From positions 5,208,001 through 5,272,000 of the forward strand of contig NZ_CP109479.1 in NCBI RefSeq assembly GCF_036227485.1: a stretch of 64,000 nt of DNA. The letters are read 5' to 3'. Position 1 is the stretch's first letter. Each line of letters opens with the position of its first letter. Made by a program: the position numbers and the translations under genes. The DNA is from Streptomyces sp. NBC_01451. GTDB taxonomy: Bacteria > Actinomycetota > Actinomycetes > Streptomycetales > Streptomycetaceae. Positions 32,316-39,246 of the stretch are shown here, piece after piece. Below the pieces are notes generated by a model. It was not told where the DNA came from, did not search any database, and saw only the letters and a list, made by a program, of their open reading frames with translations.

Positions 32316-33148
32316 GGTTCCTCTCCTGCCAACCGTTCGATGAGGCTGAGTGAGTCGTCGGGACTCAGTGCCTGTGATCGGATCTTCGCATAGCGGTGCG
32401 CGAGTTGAGCCACCTCGGGTGGATCGCTGATCAGGATGCCCTGATCCTCGATCTCCATGTAGACGACGTGGTCGTGGTCCTCGGTGACGAGGAGTTTCAT
32501 AGAACCTCGGTCACCCGCATGCGATCCGCGCAGTCCGCGATCCAGCGGCAGTACTTGCAGGCACACATTGTCCCGCTGCGCGTCCTCGGCGAGCGAGCGC
32601 AGCTGCCCGCGCATGATGTCCCAGGTGCCGAACGGCCGCCGCAGCACGGTCTCTTCGAGGATCAGCTCGATCATCGGGGCCGGGGCGCGGTCGAAGAGTG
32701 CCCGGCGGGCGAGCCGTGCCTCGACGAGTTCTTCGCGCTTCTGGTCGGAGACGGCCGGATAGCCGCCCCGGATGAGTGCCTGGGCGTACGACTCGGTTTG
32801 GAAGAGCCCGTCGACGACGAAGGTCGCGTACGAGGAGATCGTGACCGCGCCCCGCTCCAGCCCCGCGACTCCCCGGAACCGAGCCGGGTACTTCTCCAGC
32901 AGCATCCACTTCCGGGCCTTCTCGAAGACGCCCAACCCGCCCCCGAGAACCTCCTCCAGCTTGACGAGCATCTTGTCGCTGGCGGGCTGCGCGCACGTCT
33001 CCATCGCGCTGACCGCCGATGCCGTGTAGCCGATCAGCTTGCCCAACTCTTCTTGTGTGAGCCCCATTTGCTCGCGCAGGGCCTTGGCGAGGGCGGCGAC
33101 CATGTGTGCCGTGCCGCCTGCTTCAGCCTTGTTGTCCGAACTCGCCAT
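32312..33148 (-). CDS. XRE-family regulator with DUF5753 domain
   Basis: This is a 278-residue WhiJ-like regulator. HTH at residues about 15-70 (LAKALREQMGLTQEELGKLI, GYTASAVSAME) and DUF5753 from about 90 to 270 (YATFVVDGLFQTESYAQALI, EARLARRALFDR, HDHVVYME). ATG 33148 has GGAG eight bases upstream; the open frame to 33406 is not needed. It is coupled to DUF397 (ATGA). Such pairs control development and antibiotic production, with the DUF397 partner acting as antagonist (family knowledge). Confidence 0.92.
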   Translation of the reverse strand: MASSDNKAEAGGTAHMVAALAKALREQMGLTQEELGKLIGYTASAVSAMETCAQPASDKMLVKLEEVLGGGLGVFEKARKWMLLEKYPARFRGVAGLERGAVTISSYATFVVDGLFQTESYAQALIRGGYPAVSDQKREELVEARLARRALFDRAPAPMIELILEETVLRRPFGTWDIMRGQLRSLAEDAQRDNVCLQVLPLDRGLRGSHAGDRGSMKLLVTEDHDHVVYMEIEDQGILISDPPEVAQLAHRYAKIRSQALSPDDSLSLIERLAGEEP

Positions 33149-33272
33149 CCGGTCACTCCCGAACTCAACCGAACTCAACTGGTCACCACCGACCCGCGCC
33201 GAATTCCGACAGCTACCAACCCTCGACGCAGAGTCATGGAAGAAGCTAGCCCTGCCTGCCGAAACTGTCCCC

Positions 33273-33746
33273 ATGAACACAGAAAGTGACGAGACAAACC
33301 TCGCCGAACCCGCACTCGCCCCCGAGATCTCCCCACTCACCCCGGAGATCCTCGACGTCCCTGACATCCCCGACTGGATCCCGCCCACCGGCATCCAACT
33401 CCGCAAGGCGGGCGTCCAGTTCGACGCGGTACGCGTGGACGGCGACGAGGGCAGGGCGGCGGCGGACCGGCTGGCCCGGATGACCGGCGGTGCGCCGGGG
33501 CCTGTGGTTGAGGAGGCGAACGGGAGTCGTGCCGTCTACTTCCTCGTGCCCGTGGGTGCCACGACCCACCGGGTCTGGCCGCCGGGCGTCACCTGTCTCT
33601 CGTCCGGCCCGTGCCGCATCGCCTTCATCCCCGTCCCGGCGCTCAACGGCCGGACATGGCCGCTGACTTGGCGTTATCGGCCGACGGGGAGAGATCACCT
33701 CGTACACGCGTTGCTTCTGAAGGCGGCGCTTCACCCCGAAGAGTGA
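33273..33746 (+). CDS. Small hypothetical protein next to XRE-DUF397
   Basis: This is a 157-residue acidic protein with repeated Glu-Pro segments at the N terminus (LAEPALAPEISPLTPEILDV) and an alpha/beta C-terminal half (AVYFLVPVGATTHRVWPPGV). It is a type of protein I have seen beside XRE-DUF397 pairs; function unknown. ATG 33273 lies 125 bp from the divergent XRE start, with a weak ribosome site. Confidence 0.7.
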   Translation: MNTESDETNLAEPALAPEISPLTPEILDVPDIPDWIPPTGIQLRKAGVQFDAVRVDGDEGRAAADRLARMTGGAPGPVVEEANGSRAVYFLVPVGATTHRVWPPGVTCLSSGPCRIAFIPVPALNGRTWPLTWRYRPTGRDHLVHALLLKAALHPEE

Positions 33747-33829
33747 AGAACGCGAACTTCCGCCCCGGAAAAGCCCGTTCAGCTTGCATTCGTCGCTCTG
33801 CGTGCCCTTAGAGTCACGGCAACAAGAAC

Positions 33830-33858
33830 GCCCCCGCGGTGCGCCAACACCCGGGGGC
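33830..33858 (+). promoter_or_regulatory. Leader hairpin and promoter upstream of the HTH protein gene
   Basis: GCCCCCG (33830-33836), a bulged C, GGTG (33838-33841), loop CGCCAA, CACC (33848-33851) and CGGGGGC (33852-33858) form an 11-bp stem with one bulge. A promoter-like pair, TTGCAT (33784-33789) and TTAGAG (33808-33813), lies just upstream, so the hairpin would be at the 5' end of the transcript. I recall similar hairpins before replication/HTH genes of Streptomyces mobile elements. Confidence 0.65.
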
Positions 33859-33905
33859 TCGGCACGAGGAGCGCCAGCTCCAACCAGAGAAGAGCGGTGC
33901 TCCGC

Positions 33906-34826
33906 ATGCGAATTCATCGTACGACGCCCACGCGCGCCTTTTCAGTGTTCAGCAACGCCCTTCTCCGCGACCGGAGTCTCTCCTGGTGTGCGGTAGGCGT
34001 ACTGACGTACCTCCTCAGCCTGCCGAACGGCGCCCGCGCCACCATCCGTACCCTCGCCGAGCAACGCAAGGAAGGGCGGGCCCGGATTGCCGCCGCCCTG
34101 CATGAGCTGGAGGAATCCCGGTATCTGCGGCGGGTGGTGCGCAAGGACGGGGAGTCCGGGCAATTCTCCACCGTGTACGAGGTGTTCGACACTCCGTACG
34201 ACGACGAGCCCCCGGCGGGTGAATCCGAAGAAGTTCAGAACCTGGCCTCCGGTGAGTCGGATTCCGTGGCTTCGGGAGCTCTCCCTTCGGTCGAAAAGAC
34301 CAGGGAAGAAGAACCTCCCTCCCCGTCGTCGGCCGACGCGTCAGCGGCCGAGACGCCATCGGCCGAGGCCGAGGTGCCGCCGGGCGAGCCCGGGGCTCCG
34401 CCGAGCGAACGCACCGCGCTCGCCGCGCGGTTGCTCGGCTCGCTCAGCCGTACCGATCCCCGGCTCGCCCTCGGTGCCGCCGAGGCGTTGCGGCTGGCGC
34501 CGCTGGTCGAGGAGTGGTGGGCGGCGGGGGCGAGCAGCACGGAGGTGCGCGCGGCGCTGACGCAGGGGCTGCCCTCGCCGCTGTACTCACCCCGCGCCAT
34601 CGTCGAGAACCGCCTGCGCCGCAAGCGCCCGGCAGCTCCGGCTGGTGCCGTCGTGCCGGTCGCTGCTGTCGCCGAGGCGGCCGGGCAGGTGCCGGCCAGG
34701 CCAACGGCCGTACCCGTCACGACCGTAGAGATTCGCAAGCCCGGCGCCACCGGCTACCGAGACGCCGCCCGACGCGGTGGCGCACTGGCCCGCGCCCTGC
34801 TCCAGGGGCGGCCCGCGCCCGCGTAG
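33906..34826 (+). CDS. Helix-turn-helix protein resembling Streptomyces plasmid/ICE replication regulators
   Basis: This 306-residue protein has an N-terminal winged-helix region (residues about 12-85: FSVFSNALLRDRSLSWCAVG, VLTYLLSLPNGARATIRTLA, RARIAAALHELEESRYLRRV), an acidic, Pro/Ser/Glu-rich linker (about 100-165), and a C-terminal domain with EEWWAAGASSTEVRAALTQG and SPLYSPRAIVENRL. That layout is common in actinomycete mobile or accessory loci. ATG 33906 and GTG 33897 are both possible; GAGAAGAG fits the GTG better. A structured leader precedes it. It may regulate or initiate replication of a lost element (inference). Confidence 0.75.
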   Translation: MRIHRTTPTRAFSVFSNALLRDRSLSWCAVGVLTYLLSLPNGARATIRTLAEQRKEGRARIAAALHELEESRYLRRVVRKDGESGQFSTVYEVFDTPYDDEPPAGESEEVQNLASGESDSVASGALPSVEKTREEEPPSPSSADASAAETPSAEAEVPPGEPGAPPSERTALAARLLGSLSRTDPRLALGAAEALRLAPLVEEWWAAGASSTEVRAALTQGLPSPLYSPRAIVENRLRRKRPAAPAGAVVPVAAVAEAAGQVPARPTAVPVTTVEIRKPGATGYRDAARRGGALARALLQGRPAPA

Positions 34827-34922
34827 GCGGCGCACGCAGACTCCCGGCCGTACGTCTATGCGGTCGGGTCAACCCACCCGGAAGGAAACAGGATGACCGC
34901 ATTGCTTGAGCGGCCCGAGACG

Positions 34923-34940
34923 GTATACCGCAGGTATACT
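34923..34940 (+). promoter_or_regulatory. Toxin-antitoxin operator overlapping a -10 element
   Basis: GTATACC-GCA-GGTATAC (34923-34939) is a perfect palindrome. Its right arm plus the next base gives the -10 hexamer TATACT (34935-34940), six bases before ATG 34947, so a leaderless antitoxin mRNA is likely and the antitoxin could repress it directly. Confidence 0.8.
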
Positions 34941-34946
34941 GTCGTC

Positions 34947-35210
34947 ATGGCTGACACCACCGTCAAGGTCGACCCCCTGGTCCGTGACCGCCTCATGGTG
35001 CTCGCCCGCGAGCGCGGGATGACCATGCGCGACCTGATCGCCGAGCTGGCGGGGGCCACACCCACCCAGGAAGAGCTGCGGAAGCGGTACGAGGAGACCA
35101 AGGCGTACTGCGAGACACACTTCGGCGTCACCCTCACCGACGAGGACCACGACAGGGTCGAGAAGGTGTGGCAGGACCTGGAGGCCGGGCAGGAGGTGGA
35201 GAGCCTGTGA
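34947..35210 (+). CDS. Ribbon-helix-helix-like antitoxin
   Basis: This 87-residue protein starts MADTTVKVDPLVRDRLMVLA and continues ERGMTMRDLIAELAG, matching an RHH/Arc-type DNA-binding head. The acidic C terminus (DEDHDRVEKVWQDLEAGQ) would wrap the toxin. Two starts are plausible: ATG 34947, leaderless behind the TATACT box, or ATG 34893, which has GAAGGA upstream but would place the operator inside the coding region. It overlaps the next gene by GTGA. I read this as the antitoxin of a VapBC-like pair. Confidence 0.8.
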   Translation: MADTTVKVDPLVRDRLMVLARERGMTMRDLIAELAGATPTQEELRKRYEETKAYCETHFGVTLTDEDHDRVEKVWQDLEAGQEVESL

Positions 35211-35674
35211 GCGCCGAGAGGGGAAGCGGAAAGGGCGACGTCGGGGGAGGCGGAATGCCTGGACCCTCCGGATCCGGCGGATCGACCGGAGTCGTCTTCG
35301 ACGAGTCGGCGCTGCTGGCGCTCGGGTCGGGCAACTCACTCGCCTCGCAATTCGTGTCCAACACCGAGCACGGGCCCACCCGGCACGTGTACGTGCCGGC
35401 GCTCTGCCTCGCCGCCGCCGACGGCATGCGCAAGGGGCTGGCCGAGCACATCGGGGCTCTGCCCGCCGTCGAGATCGTCGAGCTGGACTTCGCGGGCGCG
35501 TCCACCGTGGGCGCGCTGCTGCGTGACGGGGTGGAGTGGCGGCTCGGCCACGCGGTCCACCTGTCCCGGCCGACGGCGGACTGGCCGGACGGCCGACGCG
35601 TACTGACCGTCGATCCCGACCTGTACGCGGACATGCCCCTCGTACGGACGCTCAGGCTGCCGCGACAGCGATAG
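35207..35674 (+). CDS. PIN-domain-like toxin candidate
   Basis: This is a 155-residue protein. After a glycine-rich N-terminal stretch (residues 1-25) comes VVFDESALLAL, the usual first strand and Asp of PIN RNases, then HVYVPALCLAAADGMRKGLA. Later conserved acidic positions are not clear: the helix that usually carries the third Asp reads GASTVGALLRDGVEWRLGHA. The toxin may therefore be divergent or partly inactive. GTG 35207 overlaps the antitoxin stop (GTGA). A terminator follows at 35704-35735. Confidence 0.7.
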   Translation: MSAERGSGKGDVGGGGMPGPSGSGGSTGVVFDESALLALGSGNSLASQFVSNTEHGPTRHVYVPALCLAAADGMRKGLAEHIGALPAVEIVELDFAGASTVGALLRDGVEWRLGHAVHLSRPTADWPDGRRVLTVDPDLYADMPLVRTLRLPRQR

Positions 35675-35703
35675 CCCCCGGCCCCGGCACCCGGCAATGG
35701 GAA

Positions 35704-35735
35704 GGGGCCCGCGCCCCGAAAAGGACGCGGGCCCC
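35704..35735. terminator. Terminator between toxin gene and GH12 gene
   Basis: GGGGCCCGCG (35704-35713) and CGCGGGCCCC (35726-35735) form a perfect 10-bp stem with a 12-base loop between two convergent genes. Confidence 0.85.
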
Positions 35736-35760
35736 GGCCGCTGATCGGTCGGTCGGATCG

Positions 35761-36597
35761 TCAGCCCACGTTCACCGAGTACGACGACGTGCTCAACTTG
35801 CCCTTGCCGCTGAAGACTTCGGTGCCCGCCTCCACGCTGGTCAGGTAGTTGGTGTTGGCCATGAGCTTGCGCTGGACCAGCGCGCCGGTCAGGGCCGTCA
35901 GGTCGGTCGTCTGCGAGTTGGTGTTGGTCTTGCGGACGAACGAGAAGACGTTCCAACTGCTGTTCGTGTTGACGATCTTGCCGACGTAGAGGTCCCAGGC
36001 GACACCGCCCACGGTCAGCGTCTCGCGCTTGGTGCCGAGGGGGCCCGCGCCGTTCTGGCGGTTGAGCCAGACCATCATTTCGTCGTGCGGCTGGTCCTGC
36101 CAGTCCGGGTTGGACTTCTGGTGGAACCAGAGGTCGTACGAGACGTTCATGACCGTCGGCGTCGTCTGGGTGATGTTGAAGTTCCAGGACGACGTCACCT
36201 TGCGGCCGCTGTTGAGGCGGACCGGGAGCTTGGTGGTGGTGTCCTTCCAGCCCCAGTGCCAGCCCAGGACGGCGCTGGCGTACGCCTTGACGCCGTGCGG
36301 GTCGCCGCCCTTCCAGTCGAAGGACGTCTCCCAGTTGATCTTGCCGTTCTTGTACGAGTTGAGCCAGGTGCACTCCTGGCCCGTCGCGCCCTTCGCACCC
36401 CACACGTTGTTGTTGAGGTAGTACGGCGGGATCTTCACCGTGTTGAAGGCGGTGCACGAGTCGGCCGGCTTGGCGACGACGGTGCCGGGGGCGGGAGCGG
36501 CGGAGGCGCCGGGGGCGAGCAGCAGCGGTGCCGCGACGGCCGCGCTCGCCAGTCCGACGAGCAACGGCAGGCGGTACAGACGCTTGATGGTGACCAC
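35761..36597 (-). CDS. Secreted GH12 endoglucanase
   Basis: This is a 278-residue secreted glycoside hydrolase: a Sec signal peptide (residues 1-33, cut after GASA) followed by a complete GH12 jelly roll. Landmarks are VLGWHWGWKD, MNVSYDLWFHQ, DEMMVWLNR with the likely nucleophile Glu173, and YLTSVEAGTEVFSG with the likely acid/base Glu260. GH12 enzymes cleave beta-1,4-glucans or xyloglucan. The start is GTG 36597, with GGAAGAG upstream. It follows the pectate lyase by 18 bases and is the last gene of a three-gene secreted operon. No cellulose-binding domain is present. Confidence 0.92.
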   Translation of the reverse strand: MVTIKRLYRLPLLVGLASAAVAAPLLLAPGASAAPAPGTVVAKPADSCTAFNTVKIPPYYLNNNVWGAKGATGQECTWLNSYKNGKINWETSFDWKGGDPHGVKAYASAVLGWHWGWKDTTTKLPVRLNSGRKVTSSWNFNITQTTPTVMNVSYDLWFHQKSNPDWQDQPHDEMMVWLNRQNGAGPLGTKRETLTVGGVAWDLYVGKIVNTNSSWNVFSFVRKTNTNSQTTDLTALTGALVQRKLMANTNYLTSVEAGTEVFSGKGKLSTSSYSVNVG

Positions 36598-36615
36598 GAT
36601 GTCTCTTCCTTACCG

Positions 36616-37431
36616 CTACTTGTAGGTGACGTCGGACGTGCGGTAGACGCAGTTCCTGCCGTCCGGACCCGAGCCCGTCTTCGTGGGCTCGCCGACGGTC
36701 GTCCCGCGGAACTTCTGGCAGATCACGATCTTCCGTGCCGCGTCGCCGACGACGGTGACGCGCGTCAGCTTGGCCGTGTCGCCGTACGGCGTGGCGTTGA
36801 TGCCGACGACGTCCAGGCCGGGGGCCTTGATCGTCACGTTGTCGACGACCACGTTGCGCTGGTACTGGGTCTTGCAGACGCCACAGGAGCGGTACAGCTT
36901 GCCGAAGTTCTCGACCTCGAAGTTCTTGATGACGAACGTGCCGGGGCCGTTGTGCTGGAACACCTTGTCGGCCGCCTTGCGCGCGCCGCCGCCGTCGATC
37001 GTCATCGTCTGGTTGGCGCGCGTGCCCTTGAACGTGGCCGCGTCCTCGCCGACGTCCTCCCACCAGACGTTCTTGATGGTGCAGGTGCCCCGGCAGTGGA
37101 TGCCGTCGGCGGCCGGGGCCCCGATGATCACGTTGGAGATCGTGGCGCCGTCCGCGAGTTCCAGGATGGGCGGCTGGTTCTCGGTCTGGTCGCCGCCGCC
37201 GAGGGCGCCGCTGCCGACGAAGCGGGTGAAGTCGTAGTTCTTGGTGCCGGCGGGGACCTTGATGGTCGCGGTCACCTTCTGGGTGCGCTTCGCGGCCGGC
37301 CAGCTCGCGGCGGATGCGGGCGAAGGCCCGGCGGTGAGGGTGAGGGCGACCGCCAGGGTGAGGCCGGCGCCGAGAAGGGTGCGGATCCGGCTCACGTTCA
37401 CGTTCTTGTACTTGGTCCTGTTCACGTTCAT
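36616..37431 (-). CDS. Secreted pectate lyase (PL3 family)
   Basis: This is a 271-residue enzyme with a signal peptide (LLGAGLTLAVALTLTAGPSP, ASA) and a right-handed beta helix. The PL3 pattern is clear: ILELADGATISNVIIG, ADGIHCRGTCTIKNVWWEDV, GEDAATF, KVFQHNGPGTFVIKNFEVEN and a Cys-rich SCGVCKTQYQR segment. It cleaves polygalacturonate by beta-elimination and needs Ca2+. ATG 37431 overlaps the stop of the upstream small secreted protein (ATGA), so the two are translationally coupled. A GH12 gene follows. The operon points to plant-tissue degradation. Confidence 0.93.
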   Translation of the reverse strand: MNVNRTKYKNVNVSRIRTLLGAGLTLAVALTLTAGPSPASAASWPAAKRTQKVTATIKVPAGTKNYDFTRFVGSGALGGGDQTENQPPILELADGATISNVIIGAPAADGIHCRGTCTIKNVWWEDVGEDAATFKGTRANQTMTIDGGGARKAADKVFQHNGPGTFVIKNFEVENFGKLYRSCGVCKTQYQRNVVVDNVTIKAPGLDVVGINATPYGDTAKLTRVTVVGDAARKIVICQKFRGTTVGEPTKTGSGPDGRNCVYRTSDVTYK

Positions 37432-37856
37432 GACGTCGTCACCGTCCGTCCCGTGCGTGTGTCGGCCGCGCGGTGGAGGTCGATGGCGTGGGTGGAGCCC
37501 GCGGGGACACAGCCCAGCGCGACCAGCCCGTACCGGCCCGCGTGGGCGTCGGCGACGCACTCCACGGCGACGCCGGGATCGCACTCCTCGACGTGCTCCT
37601 CGGGCGTGAAGTTGCTCGGGTGGCAGTTGATGCCGACGGAGACGTCCGCCGGGACGGTCAGGTCCGCCTCGGCGAGGACATGGGCGAGATGGCTGTCGCC
37701 GGCCGGCGCGAGTTCCTGACAGCAGTAGCCGGCCGGGAGCTTGACCATGGTGGTGGTGGGGGCCGCCTGCGCCGTGGCCGTGCCCGGCAGCAGGGACACC
37801 ATGGCCGACGCCGCGAAAGCGGTGAGGGGCACCAGGGTGCGTATGCGTTGGTTCAT
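37428..37856 (-). CDS. Small secreted cysteine-rich protein with hydrophobin-like cysteine pattern
   Basis: This is a 142-residue protein with a signal peptide (residues 1-31, cut near TAQAA). The mature chain has six cysteines at 45, 46, 78, 92, 100 and 116. The spacing is CC-x31-C-x13-C-x7-C-x15-C. The motifs YCCQEL, SVGINCHPSN and GLVALGCVPAG closely resemble fungal class I hydrophobins (CC, VGLxCxP, ALGCxP). The family has eight cysteines paired 1-6, 2-5, 3-4 and 7-8. Here the first cysteine and one of the second pair are missing, as expected if just the 1-6 disulfide were lost. ATG 37856 lacks a clear ribosome site. The stop overlaps the pectate lyase start (ATGA). I infer a surface-active protein; a plain cysteine-knot secreted protein is the alternative. 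Confidence 0.75.
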   Translation of the reverse strand: MNQRIRTLVPLTAFAASAMVSLLPGTATAQAAPTTTMVKLPAGYCCQELAPAGDSHLAHVLAEADLTVPADVSVGINCHPSNFTPEEHVEECDPGVAVECVADAHAGRYGLVALGCVPAGSTHAIDLHRAADTRTGRTVTTS

Positions 37857-38003
37857 GCACGCATCGTGATCGTGTAGTCACGTTTTGTGCATGTCGGGTG
37901 GGCCGAACGTGCGTACGCCAAGCATCGATGCCGGGCATATCCTGATTTGGTGCGAGTGCGTACGACTGCGTACCCGTGCGTCGATCAGGAGAAGGTGAGT
38001 GCC

Positions 38004-38294
38004 ATGCGCGTTCTGCTCAAGGCGCAGTTCGACACGGAGAAGGGCAACGAGGGCATACGCAGCGGCAAGCTGCCGGAGCTGTTGAAGGAGACCCTGGACC
38101 ACCTCAGGCCGGAGGCCGCGTACTTCGGCCCGGAGGACGGTTGCCGGACCTGCTGGATGGTCATCGACCTGGAGGACTCCTCGCAGATCCCGCCCATCGC
38201 GGAACCGTTCTTCACCCACTTCGGCGCCAAGGTGTCGTTCACCCCCGTCATGAACGCCGACGACCTGCAGAAGGGTCTCTCCCGGATCCGGTGA
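38004..38294 (+). CDS. Small conserved protein (ferredoxin-like fold suspected)
   Basis: This 96-residue soluble protein begins MRVLLKAQFDTEKGNEGIRS and contains a CRTC motif near residue 48 (DGCRTCWMVIDLED). The size and pattern resemble small DUF3303-like or dimeric ferredoxin-like proteins of Streptomyces; no function is assigned. ATG 38004 is used; an in-frame GTG at 37995 is closer to the AGGAG site and is a possible start. It is divergent from the hydrophobin-like gene. Confidence 0.75.
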   Translation: MRVLLKAQFDTEKGNEGIRSGKLPELLKETLDHLRPEAAYFGPEDGCRTCWMVIDLEDSSQIPPIAEPFFTHFGAKVSFTPVMNADDLQKGLSRIR

Positions 38295-38342
38295 GCGTGC
38301 CGCCGCGTGTGCCCGCGCCCATGCCCACGCGGGCGCCCGCGT

Positions 38343-38993
38343 TCAGCTGAAGACGATCATCGACCCCTGGGCCAGGCTCCGTGTCGCCGCCGCGTTCAGC
38401 CCCAGCCACACGTGCCGTTCCCGGGCGAACGGACTGGAGTCGTGCGGGGCGGGTGCCGCCGGTTCCTCCAGTGACGTGGGGGTCATGGGCGGGGCCGGGG
38501 CCAAGGGCGGGTTCGCCGGGTCGATGCCGATCGAGGGGGCCACGAACTCCAGCTCCCTCAGCAGGGTTTGGGACGAGCCCAACGGGCCGCCCCCCGCCAG
38601 GAGTTCGTCGCTCGAAAGAGGGTGCGGGAAGTCCACCGGGACGTAGGCGCCCGCGTGGTCGTAGTGCCAGACCAGGTGCGACTGCTGGGCGGTCGTCTCG
38701 AACATCTCCAGCAACTGCTCGTAGTCACCGCCCAGTTCGTCCACCGGCGTCACCGGCAGCCCGCACACCTGGAGGAGATACGCGCGGCGCAGGAAGTGGA
38801 GCGCGTCGTAGTCGAAACCCGCGATCGGGGCCACGTCGCCGGACAGCCCCGGCATGTACGCGTACACCGGCACCGGAGGCAGTCCCGCCTCGCCCAGCAC
38901 CTTGTCGTAGAGAGCGAGTTCGTCGGCGAAGGGGTTGTCGGGGGTGTGACACAGCACGTCGACGAGTGGGACCAGCCACAGGTCACAGGCCAA
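38343..38993 (-). CDS. Conserved hypothetical protein
   Basis: This is a 216-residue soluble protein. It begins with TTG 38993, which has GAGGAG at good spacing; the N terminus reads MACDLWLVPLVDVLCHTPDN. It contains FDYDALHFLRRAYLLQVCG and a low-complexity Pro-rich segment (ANPPLAPAPPMTPTSLEEPA) before the C terminus. No domain is recognised and no signal peptide is present. Confidence 0.75.
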   Translation of the reverse strand: MACDLWLVPLVDVLCHTPDNPFADELALYDKVLGEAGLPPVPVYAYMPGLSGDVAPIAGFDYDALHFLRRAYLLQVCGLPVTPVDELGGDYEQLLEMFETTAQQSHLVWHYDHAGAYVPVDFPHPLSSDELLAGGGPLGSSQTLLRELEFVAPSIGIDPANPPLAPAPPMTPTSLEEPAAPAPHDSSPFARERHVWLGLNAAATRSLAQGSMIVFS

Positions 38994-39246
38994 AGGAGAA
39001 CTCCTCGCATCGTCGCAGGCGGTGGTCAGGCACCGTGGGCAGAGCAGTCAGGGAAGCGTAGTGGGTGGCGGGCGGGTCGGACCCCCGTGTGACGGGCCAG
39101 ACACCGAAAGGAACAGGTCAGGAACGGGACGGGCCGGGTCGGGACGGGCCGGGGTCGGGATCGGTCGGGGACTCAGGGGCTGATCGCGACCGGCCGTTCT
39201 TCCCGGAAGCCCCGGGGGCTCCGAGGCCTCCGGGCGCTCCGGAGGT

